A stretch of DNA of 64,000 nucleotides, taken from NCBI GenBank assembly GCA_963971305.1, contig OZ020306.1, forward strand, positions 4,208,842 through 4,272,841, read 5' to 3'. Position 1 is the stretch's first letter. The number at the start of each line of letters is the position of its first letter. This stretch comes from Arcuatula senhousia (Eukaryota > Mollusca > Bivalvia > Mytilida > Mytilidae). A program made the position numbers and the translations under genes. Shown piece by piece: positions 21,301 through 33,300 of the stretch. Below the pieces are notes generated by a model. It worked only from the letters and a program-made list of their open reading frames with translations, was not told the DNA's origin and did no database searches.

Positions 21301-24300
21301 GGACTTTCTTGATCCATGGGTTTGTATTTTTTGTGAGGTTATAAATGTCGTATGCTAGACTGTTTATATTATTAATTAAATGATTATAAAATCCTAAAAT
21401 TGCAGAGCTTATTTTACTTGTGATGGGTAATCTAGCTAATTCTGCTCGACACGCATCATTAGAAGTTTTACAATGAACTCCAAGAATTTCTTTAATGAAT
21501 TTGATATGGAACTTTTCAATAAAATTTGATGTATCATTTTTAAGAGAAAAATCTATGCCCCAAATTTCACAACAATAAAGTAAAATAGGAGAAACAAGAG
21601 AGTCAAATAGTTTTTCTAGGAGTCTACAGGGATTATTGAGACCAACACATTTTTTAATCTTAAAATATGCTTTTCTTGCTTTATCGATTAAAATATCGAT
21701 TGCAGCATTAAAATTACCATTATCTTTCATAGATATTCCCAAATAAGTATATTCAGTTACAGTCTCAATTACAGAATTATTAAAATTGAATGCATTTTTG
21801 AATGTTTTACCATTTGAGTTAAATACTAATACTTTTGATTTTTCTGTATTTACTTCAAGTTTCCATGATTTGCAGTAGGACTCTAAATTATTCAGACAAT
21901 TTTGTAAACCTAAATCACTTTCTGACAATAAAACAATGTCATCAGCATATAGGAGTATATTAAAAGAGGAGTTACCAATGACCACTGGATCAGTATTGGG
22001 CTGATTTAAATGATTAACCAAATCATTTATAAAGAAATTAAACAGAATAGGGCTCAGCACATCTCCTTGCTTAACCCCACGTTCAGATATACAGCTTTGA
22101 CTTAAACCGTTTCCAAATTTTATTCGATATAATGTATCAGTATACATTGAAATAAGAATCCTAGAAATTTTAGGAGGAAAATTTTTCTGAAGAATCTTAT
22201 AAAAAAGACCTGTCCTCCAAACAGTGTCAAATGCTTTCCGCAAATCAATGAAAGCAGCAAAAACTTTTTTATGCTTAAGTTTTTTTGTATCGATAATTGA
22301 TTTTAATGTAAAAATATGATCAGATGTTCGGTGGTTACATTTATAATTCAGAGTTTGATTGGATTTTAAGTTAATTTTTATGGGTAAGTTAGTAAATTAA
22401 GCATCTTTCGAAAGGATTAGTGTAATGCTTTTTTTGTTTTTCTAAAAAGGAAAGGAAATATGTCTAGAGTTCAACAAGTTACTAAGAGTTAACATTCATT
22501 TAGCATAAGTTCAACTCTTTTCAAAAGGCTAGTAAATAATTTAGGTTTCGTTTTCTTGGCTATGTTAGAATACCTAGAAAATTCTTTATTAAATATCTCA
22601 AAAGTGTCTAAATGTTTTGTTCTAAGTTCCGAAAGACAAAAAGATTTATAAATAGAAAAACCAAGGATAGAAAGGATGACATTAAAGTCAGAGTAGTTCT
22701 TGTCTTGTATCTTATACCCTATTACAAAGTGTACAAGACTTATTTCCCTGTTAAAGCTCAGCTTTTTAAAAATAATATTAACTTTTTCCCATAAATTTTG
22801 TAACAGCTTACATCTAACAAACAAATGTTCATAATTATCAATTTCATTGCAAAAGGGACACATAGGAGTTTGTGTTATATGCCATATAAAAAGTTTTTCT
22901 TGGCAAGATAAAATATTGCTCATAAGCTTCCATCGGAAGATCTTTAAGTTGTTTAGTAATAAATTTTCATGAAAAAATAAGAAGCATGCATTGTGCTTAG
23001 CATCACTGGGTGCACTTAACTTTCATAGTTGACAGCCAGTAAGTAATCATCAATGTCCTGCTCTGATGTGACAATAACTTACTTGACCTGTCATTTTGAA
23101 GCACTTGTAAAGTACCTAGCATTAGCCTAATCCCTTGCTCATTAACGATAGAAGAAGAAGAAGTATGTCTCACCTGCAGACAATATTGGAATATTTATTC
23201 CTTGTTAATTCCTCCATCTAACATGAATTAATAGACAATTAGGGAACATAAAACTATAATTTCTAAAATACCAAAAGCAATAAAAATCCATAAGGATACT
23301 CACTGGTCTTGTTTTTGTATTTCTGTCATTTTTTTGGAATCCTCTGGTTTTTACCATCAAAAGAAGGTTAAAATTTTTGCCCACAAACCCCAATTTTCTT
23401 GTTATTAATGTCTTTAATGTCATTTATCTTGAAAATGAGGTCACAAACCTATCAATTTTTTTTCTTATTTTATACCATTTACTAATATCTTTTCATTTAA
23501 GGTATCAAATTTGAACCTTGTTTATTTTCAATGATGGTAGCTAGCATCCTTAAAGGTCATTCATGCTCAACTAAAAACCCCAGCTGGTCAAGGTCAAAAG
23601 TCGAAGAGTCTAGCTCTGATGCAAAACATATCAAGGTTAATCAACCTAGGATTTATAGTTCCTGAGATATGGAGGTGCTAAAAAAACTTTATGCATTGAA
23701 AATTGTTATTGTGCAATTTCTAAATACCTAATAATTTTAAAAAATTAGAAATTAAACAACTATGAAATTCAGGATTTAATGACTCTATACATTTCTAGAC
23801 ATTGATGATTATTATACACTTTGTACCTGTATCTGGTTTTTGAAAACAGATCCTCACTTAATTAGTTTTAATGTTTTGTGCTATTTCTAGAAACATCAAC
23901 TTACAGAATATGCTGGTGCAGCCATATCAATATGTAGCCACATCCCTGGGTAGGTAAATCCTAAGTGTGATCCTATAAATAGCCCAGCACAGGAAACTTG
24001 GGCATTACTTCTGTCCTACAATTAGAAAGGTGTGATCCTATAAATAGCCCAGCACAGGAAACTTGGGCATTATTTCTGTCCTAAAATTAGAAAGATGAGA
24101 TCCTATAAATAGCCCAGCACAAGAAACTTGGGCATTACTTCTGTCCTACAATTAGAAAGGTGTGATCCTATAAATAGCCCAACACATGAAACTTGGGCAT
24201 TACTTCTGTCCTATAATTAGAAAGGTGTGATCCTATAAATAGCCCAGCACAGGAAACTTGGGCATTATTTCTGTCCTAAAATTAGAAAGATGAGATCCTA

Positions 24301-27300
24301 TAAATAGCCCAGCACAGGAAACTTGGGCATTACTTCTGTCCTACAATTAGAAAGGTGTGATCCTATAAATAGCCCAACACATGAAACTTTGGCATTACTT
24401 CTGTCCTATAATTAGAAAGGTGTGATCCTATAAATAGCCCAGCACAGGAAACTTGGGCATTACTTCTGTCCTAAAATTAGAAAGGAGACATCTCATATAT
24501 AACCCAACACAGGAAATCAAAGCATTACTTGACTTACCTGACGTCAGCCTTTTACACTTCCCAGCATCTTCATTATTTTTTGTTCTATGTACAGCATTTC
24601 TCCATGTCAGAGTAGCTATTTTTGACCTAAAAAGGGCCATAACCCCAGTAATGGAGTATTTGACAAATTCAACCCAAAGGAGAATTTTGCAAAGCTTTTC
24701 ATTCTGAAGAGCCTAGGGATGTGAATAAAAGTTACACTGCTAGGACTTCACAATGGAATGAGAAGCTTTAATAAAAATATGGAAAGCAAATTTTGAGCAT
24801 ACATCAATAGAAAGCCAACTTTTTCAGCTCTTTAAAATTACAGACAGTTAAGACAAATTAATAATCAGTAAACATAAACAATCCATTGAATGAACAAACA
24901 AACATTTGACTTGTAGAGCTGAGACGGTATTGTCTTTTCTAAGTGCACTCTTAAGGTAGATCGGGTGTCTAAAAAGTTATCCATAGAATTTTCTTAAATT
25001 TTAACCACAGTTAGTCCTAGACTGGTACTTTAAATCTCGTTAAAAGAATTAAAACTTCACCACGAGAATTTTTGTAGAAACAACTTTGAAAAATGGATGA
25101 TTTCAGTACTTTTTATATAGGACCAACAGGGAAATTTCAAATTTCTTTTACCTAAAAAAAATCCACTCCATAGATTTTTCTTTAAATTTTTGAAAATCTT
25201 TGTTTTCGACGTATTTTTAAATATAGTAAATAAAAAATAAAGTTCACCATCAAAATTTTTGAAAAAAGTGAAAAATGTGTTTTTTCCCTTATATTTCTAT
25301 ATAAATTATCTCCCCTTGAAAAGTACTGGAAAATATTGAAAGTCGCAAAGAAGGTGTATTTAACCCTAATTTTTGTTGTAATTACCAATTTTAATGTTTA
25401 CCTAGCACGATAGAAATCAATTAGAATAACAAGCATTATAAATTCTAAAGTTATGATAGATGTGCAAAAAAGATGCTCAGTAATAGACACCCCATCTACC
25501 TTAAGGTATGATTACTGTTTTAAAAAAAAACATCATTTTACTTTGTGTAAAAACTTAAATTAACCACTCTTTTCAAAAAATGAAATTCAGTAATTATCCT
25601 CCTTTGTATACAATCACTTATTTAATCGTTCAAAATTAAAATCACAAAAATAAACGATAAAGAGATGTGGAATAAGTGTCAATTCAAACATCACAATGGA
25701 AAACAGCCAGCCATCTTCAACATGACCAGAGGTCACTGCTCACTGTCTTGCATTGGCCCAAGATTAAAAATACAATACATAAGATTCAAACAAATCCCTA
25801 GATTATCAACGAAAGACACATTTCTGAAGATAGAACAAAGAACAGATAGTTGACAGGGACAAACAAAAGCTTTGACAAAGATTCCTGGCTTAGGACAGGC
25901 ACATATAAAATGTGGCGGGGTTAAACTAGTTTTTGGGCCCAACCTTCTTTAAAAACCTACTTTATCTTCTAAAAGATTCAAAATTTTATAATAAATGCAT
26001 AAAATATTCACATTATCATCAGAATTACCATAAATAACAATGGGGGACCCCACTGTACCTATTTTAAGCCATAAGTAAACTGTTACCCACATCCTTAGAT
26101 CCTTCAGATTTTTTCTATCCTTTATGGTTGCTGAGTTATAAGCCATTTTAAGTGATTTACCATATGTTTTATTTTAATTAACAGCAGCCATATTTTAATC
26201 AAATCTTTTCAAAATGAGGATCGTTTGTTGCCAACATGCCATGACTCATTCCTGCAAGGTTTAAGTTTGATTGGTTCAGTGAATTTATAGGAGAATGTTT
26301 TATAAATTCTTTATGGACATGGACCACAGACGAGTCACAACAATAAACAATGACAACAAACTCATAGTGATGGCATAAGCAAATATATAGTGAAGCCTAT
26401 GCCAGATTGTTTTAAATGTGGTTATTATCAGGCTCAAAATCATTGGAGGCATTTTTTTTTGGTGGATTTTATGAAAAACAAAAAAATGTGTCAAACAGAC
26501 ACGGTGCCCTGCCTTTAAATTTATCAAACAGCTAAACAACTTTTTTTTTCCAGATCGTTATTTCCATTTCTTTTGCTATATTGGCTAATTTCTTGCCCAA
26601 TACATGGTTCTGAGTACCTATTCTAATACAAATACAATACAAATACAAATTTTTATTAGCCAATTATGGGCACACAAAGGGTTCCCAGAATTGGGATAGC
26701 AGATCAAATATTTCAACAGGAAAGCATGAATTGATATTTTTTATAGGGTAGTGCGGAATGTGACCCCCTCCTAACCCCCTCCCCCTTTAGTGCACAGCAA
26801 TACCAATCCCTGATTTGAATAATAACTTACAGCTACAGAGTTTTTCATGTCAGCCACTGAGCTGGAAAATTCACTATAGTGTAACTCTGGAGAATATGGT
26901 ACTGGGTGAACAAGGTCCCCAGATATTCTTCCTGCACTGACACAAGCCAATTCTAAATCTTCGTTGTTTGTCAATATACTGGCATGGTATTTACCTAAAC
27001 ATAGAGACACAGAATAAGCTATACACAGAGACAGGATATTTACCTAAACATATAAACATGGTATTCACCTAACCATGTTTAGAGAATATGGTACATGGTA
27101 TTACATTCTCCTGCCTGCCGGCCTTACATTCAAAATTTTATAACCCAGATTTTTACTATTTGAAATCTGGCCAAGACTCAACCAGTTTGATGAATTAAAG
27201 TTTTGAACTTAAGCAGCTGATAAATGGACATTTGCTTCCCAAAAAATGTGTGTGGTTCCATTTTTTAATTACTATGGTTTCATTATTCACTGGCTTATAA

Positions 27301-30300
27301 GATAAACTTAGGATACCTGTGGCTATTCCCTGCGCTCCTGTCAACGTCGCCATATCAACAATTATATCCGCTTTCAGGTCCTTCCTTGCATAGGCCACCT
27401 ACATAAAATAAAGTACAAACTAGAAATACTGTGAGCTCACAAATAAATACCACCACCCCTCCCATTTGCTATGGGAAATCCCAAAAATCATTCTGATCAA
27501 ATTTAAAATGGTAGGTGCACATCTAAATTATGTCACAAAGATTGTCTGTAGGTTTCAGGAAATCCTATCAAGGGGTTTAGGACGAGTTGCGGATAAGAGA
27601 TTGGTACCCTGAAGTGAAACGGAAGGACAGACGGACACCCCTATCACTATATACCCCCCACTTTTCAAGTGGGGGGTATATTAATAAATCCCTTGAAACA
27701 GAACCTAGAGTAAGAAAACTAATTAGAACTCACAATCTAACAAGAGGCTCCCAGAAGCCTGAATGAAATGCCTGAATTTTAGGACATATGGCAAAAAGTT
27801 CACAACTTTATTGACATTTAAATCACCATGAACTGTCATCGATTACCTTAATGCAATTAAGTGTAAAGCTCTATTAGTTGATCATTTTAGCTATCAAAGC
27901 TTTTTATTATTGTCTGCAGTCTGCCAGCTATAAGACATAAACAGTTATATATATAAACATTTAAAGGATTATAACTCCTATAAGAAGTCAATTAAAAAAC
28001 ACATCATATCAAGTTTTTGTAGGGCTTTACTAACTTTACAATATTATAATTGAAAGATTTTTCTAGCTTTTCCAGTTTGCAATTCAATGCAGGGAAATGC
28101 TGTGACAAAAGTCAATTTCCACATTCTAAGGGGAATAACTCCCAAAAGGAATGGTCATACAACTTTGACCCTGTTAATTTTTTTGTAGATCTTAAAGTGC
28201 TTAACAACTATCTTGTAAACTTTTTTAAGATAGTGCGTTAAATTAGTGCAAAGTTTGGATAAAATCAAGACAAAGGGCAATAACTCCTAAGATCCTGGTA
28301 AGATTTTCTTCAAATTTTCACGGCAGGTAGATTGAGAGGTACAGCACACTTTTGCATCCTATCAGAATTATGATATCTGTCACTGTTTTTGAGTTATTTG
28401 CAAAAAAATTACAATTTACCTTATGTTCTATTTTTAGCGAGAGCAGCCATATTTTTCAACAAATCAAAAATCCAATGAATAATATCTACCACACATACTA
28501 ATAAACAGCTATACCAAGTTTGATTGCAATTAAACCTATGGTGTCTGAGGAGTTAACTATTTTAATATAATGAGGAAAAGTTGTAACAAGAGTTAACACT
28601 AAAGTATGTCTCGCCTGCCGGCACCATCAGAAACAATTATTCTTTCTTACTTCTACTATATTTTGAATTTACATGGATTTTCAGTTCCTGAGATCAAAAG
28701 ATGTTTATAGAACTTAAACATTGCAAATATACGCAATAAAAATAATCAAAGTCACTCAACCGGAAAATCAAGGTCAAGGTCAAAAGATGGGGATGCAACT
28801 GTGCTAAGCTACTACTGGGGCATATGTATACCAAGTTTTATCAACCTAGGACCTATAGTTCTTGAGATATGGATGTGCTCGCAAAACTTTTCAATTGCTA
28901 TTATATGTATTGAAAATTGTCAAAGTCACTCAACCAAAAAATCAAGGTCAAGGTCAAAAGATGGGGATGCAACTGTGGTAAGCTACTACTGGGGCATATG
29001 CATACCAAGTTTCATCAACCTAGGATCTATAGTTCTTGAGATATGGAGGTGCTCGCAAAACTTTTCCATTGCTATTAGATGTATTGAAAATTGTCAAAGT
29101 CACTCAACCGGAAAATCAAGGTCAATGTCAAAAGATGGGGATGCAACTGAGCTAAGCTACTACTGGGGCATATGCATACCAAGTTTCATCAACCTAGGAC
29201 CTATAGTTCTTGAGATATGGAGGTGCTCGCAAAACTTTTTCATTGCTATTATATGTATTGAAAATTGTCAAAGTCATTCAACCGGAAAATCAAGGTCAAG
29301 GTCAAAAGATGGGGATGCAACTGTGCTAAGCTACTACTGGGGCATATGCATACCAAGTTTCATCAACCTAGGATCTATAGTTCTTGAGATATGGAGGTGC
29401 TCGCAAAACTTTTCCATTGCTATTATATGTATTGAAAATTGTCAAAGTCACTCAACCGGAAAATCAAGGTCAATGTCAAAAGATGGGGATGCAACTGAGC
29501 TAAGCTACTACTGGGGCATATGCATACCAAGTTTCATCAACCTAGGACCTATAGTTCTTGAGATATGGAGGTGCTCGCAAAACTTTTTCATTGCTATTAT
29601 ATGTATTGAAAATTGTCAAAGTCATTCAACCGGAAAATCAAGGTCAAGGTCAAAAGATGGGGATGCAACTGTGCTAAGCTACTACTGGGGCATATGCATA
29701 CCAAGTTTCATCAACCCAGGACCTATAGTTCTTGAGATATGGAGGTGCTCATAAAACTTTTCCAAAAAGTTAACGCCGCCGTCGCCGCCGTCGTCGCCGC
29801 CGCCGGTAAAGTAACACCTATGTCCCGCTCTGCTTCGCAGGCGAGACAAAAATGGTAAGTTTTTATGTTCTAGGGGGATAACTCTTAAAAGGAACAATCC
29901 TACAACTTTGCCCTGTTACATCATTTATATTTCTTGATGTACTGAACAATATGGAATTTAAATTCTCAAATATTTCTTCTATGGTTTTCAAGATATTGGG
30001 CTAAATAAGTGCAAAAATTGGAAAAAAAATCAGAAAAAGGGCAATAACTCCTACATTGGTTATTGGATCTTCTTCAAAATTTCAGGGCAGGTAGAACTTG
30101 AAGTGCTAATCTCTTTAACTTTTCCAGAATTGTGATATCTGTGACCATTTTTGAGTTATTAATTTTATCCATATGTTTTATTTTTAGCCATTGCAGCCAT
30201 TTTTTTTTATGATTCAAAAATCCAAACAATCGTTTTGAAGCAACCATACCAATTAACAACTTAACCAAGTTCGGTTACAATAGTTTATTTGCAAATTAGC

Positions 30301-33300
30301 TTCTGATTTTATTCCAGAATCGATTTAATTTTACATGTACTTTTGTATAATTGCTACGAAAAAATGCATTGGTTTCCAAATGGCATACAAGGCAGACAAG
30401 CCTAGGACTTATCAGTAATAGAAAAGTAAAATTAAATCGATTCCAAAATAAAATCCCAAGCTAATTGGCAAATAGACTATTGAACATATGGTGTCAGAGG
30501 AGTTAACCTTTCAAAAAGTTAATGGACAACGGACAACAGATGATGGACACAGACGGACAGATGACAGATGCCAAGTGATGGCAATATCTCACATGACCTT
30601 TCGGGTCAGGTGAGCTAAAAAAAGGAATGCAATATGTTTGAAATGAGATATGAACCTTTGCCAAGACAGAGTGAAAAGAATTCACCAAAATATACCAGGG
30701 CCACATACATGTTAAGTTTAAAAGTGGTATTGCTTACAAGATAAGTGGACAGACAGATATACTTTATTTCTATATACCCCCAAGCTTTGTTTGAAGATGG
30801 ATTAATGAGCTTTAGATGTACTTCCCTACACAGAAAGTTTTACTTGATAAGAATGGAAGATAGACAGTCAGACCTACTTTACCAGTAAATAATAAATCCT
30901 ACCCCATCTCCTAACACCAATCTTCCCTCAGCATCTGTGTTGTTTATTTCTACAGTCCTACAATAAAAACAAGCATTCTGAGAGTCATATATTTCTGAGA
31001 GCCTCATATTTCAGTCACTGGTAACAACTTGTCAAACAAATGAATACCTAAACTTGATCAGTTTAGTATCCACAAGGAACAATAAACAAGAGGCTCCCAG
31101 GAGCCTGAATCGCTCACCTGGTCTAAGCTGTATGTTTAAGCAAAAAACAGCTTTTCTCTATCTGCAATAGTTTTCATTCTATAGACAAAAAACCACTATT
31201 TTTTGCCTTTTAGAGGCTGTAACCCCTGTAAGGGATCATCTGACAACTTTGACCCTATGGAGACTTTTCTATAGCTATATGAGCTGAACATTTCAGCAAA
31301 CAACAGCTTTTCTCAATCTGCAATAGTTTTCATTCTTACTATAGGCCAACAAGGAAATGTGTCAAGATGACACTGATGCCCCGCTGGCAAATAAAATAAA
31401 TGACATTTTGACACATTACAAAAATATGTTGTCAGATTCCTATGATTTAGTGCGGAAAACTTATTTTTACAAAATTTGCCAAGTTCAAGGGCCGTAATTT
31501 AGGCCAAAATCAGTGGACCGGAACGTAACTCAAACTTGATCTGTAACTCATCATGGTAGACTCACATACCAAAAATCTTTTGAATATATGGAAGGATGTG
31601 GAAAAAAAGTACGGAAAACTTATTTTTACAAAATTTGCCAAGTTCAAGGGCCGTAATTTAGGCCAAAATCAGTGGACCGGAACGAAACTCTAACTTGACC
31701 TGTAACTCATCATGGTAGACTAACATACCAAAAATCTTTTGAATATATGCAAGGATGTGGAAAAAAAGTGCGGAAAACTTTTTTTTACAAAATTTGCTAA
31801 GTTCAAGGGCCGTAATTTAGGCCAAAATCAGTGGACCGGAACGAAACTTGAACTTGACCTGTAACTCATCATGGTAGACTCACATACCAAAAATCTTTTG
31901 AATATATGCAAGGATGTGGAAAAAAAACGCGGAAAACTTTTTTTTTACAAAATTTGCTAAGTTCAAGGGCCGTAATTTAGGTCAAAATCAGTGGACCGGA
32001 ACGAAACTCGAACTTAACCTGTAACTCATCATGGTAGACTCACATACCAAAAATCTTTTGAATATATGCAAGGATGTGGAAAAAAAGTGCAGAAAACTTA
32101 TTTTTACAAAATTTGCTAAGTTCAAGGGCCGTAATTTAGGTCAAAAACAGTGGACCGTAACGAAACTCGAACTTGACCTGTAACTTATCATGGTAGACTC
32201 ACATACCAAAAATCTTTTGAATATATGTAAGGATGTCGAAAAAAAGTGCGGAAAACTAAAGTGTGACGGACGGACGGACCGAAAAACTATATGCCCCCCA
32301 ACAAAGTTGGCGGGGCATAAAAACACTATTTTTCGGCTTTAAGGGGCTGTAACCCTTATAAGGGATCATCTGACAACTTTGACCATATGACGACTTTTGT
32401 GGAGCTAAATGATTTGAACATTTAAGCAAGCAACAGCTTTTCTCTATCTGCAATAGTTTTCATTCTATAAGCCAAAAATGGGGCATGTAATGGGATATTA
32501 AATGATACCCCGCCACGTGATAATATCAAAAGTTCATAAAATTTGATTTCAAAGTGGCCTATCTCCAAAAATTGTTTTTGAGAGCATGCTGGAAATTGAA
32601 CTTGACCTGTATTTTATTGTACTCAATAGCTGTACAAAATATTATTCAAATCCTTTGACGCGTTTTCAAGTTATTGGTCGGAAACCTTCGGGGACGGACG
32701 GACAGACACCAAAAAAAACTGAAGGTATAATATAATACCCTGCCACTTCTTGTGGCTGGGTATAAAAACAAAAAACTAGAGGCTCCCAGGAGCCTGAATC
32801 GCTCACCTGATCTCTTATGCCAAATTTTGAATAAATTTCACAAACTTTCAAGTATACAAAGTTGCAAAACAATCCTTTAAGTGGTTTCAGAGAAGATTTT
32901 TGGAAATCAGTTTAAATGAATAGAAAAAAACAGTTAAAGGGCAATAACTCCTTTAAGGACCTTTTGATGCTGAACAAGAAAAGTTGCTTCGGAATTTTTC
33001 TATCTCTTATACTTTTCGAGTTATAAGCCAAAAACAATGGTCTGACCCCCCTGTTCTATTTTTAGCAATGACGGCCATGTTGGTTGGTCGACATGTATAT
33101 AATTCACAAACTTGGTAGACTCATCCTAAAGATCAAGTGTACCAAGTTTCAAAGCAATCCCTTCAGTGGTTTCAGAGAAGAAGATTTTTGAAAATCAGTG
33201 TAAATTTATGGAAAAAAAAAACAGTTAAAGGGGAATAACTCTTAAACAGCTGATCTGACAATTTTGACCCTGAAATCATTTTTGTAGATCTGAATGAGCT

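Larger units (their letters stand above)
20215..22980 (-). mobile_element. LINE insertion with 18-bp target duplication, containing a second LINE
   Basis: GAAGCATGCATTGTGCTT occurs at 20197-20214 and again at 22981-22998, flanking the block exactly. The left edge is a T-run (the poly(A) tail of a minus-strand element). It landed in a ~145-bp-repeat element whose sequence resumes on the right (AGCATCACTGGGTGCAC). The block holds the C-terminal end of one LINE ORF2 (22486-22975) and the RT half of a different LINE (20756-22390), which appears nested in the 3' UTR of the first. Confidence 0.8.
18372..23904. other. NPEPL1 intron 11
   Basis: Holds the CCATGG palindrome clusters (18755-19015, 19860-20010), fragments of a ~145-bp repeat element (20040-20214, 22981-23020), a LINE insertion (20215-22980) and a pearl-like fragment starting GTATGTCTCACCTGCAG at 23162. 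19020-19860 shows nothing I can name. Confidence 0.6.
27738..30617 (+). mobile_element. Pearl/Helentron-like element with nested insertions
   Basis: Starts AAGAGGCTCCCAGAAGCCTG and ends CTTTCGGGTCAGGTGAGCTA followed by an A-run, with a 3' hairpin (TCACATGACC/GGTCAGGTGA). The same start and end pair recurs at 31087-34677 and 32776-33765. Interrupted by 28581-29850 and 30278-30482. NPEPL1 exon 9 lies just left of it. Confidence 0.6.

Noticed and set aside
28801..29754. 317-codon plus-strand ORF
   Set aside because: It comes from 174-bp tandem repeats of a pearl-like element, with no Kozak context, domain or conserved exon structure.
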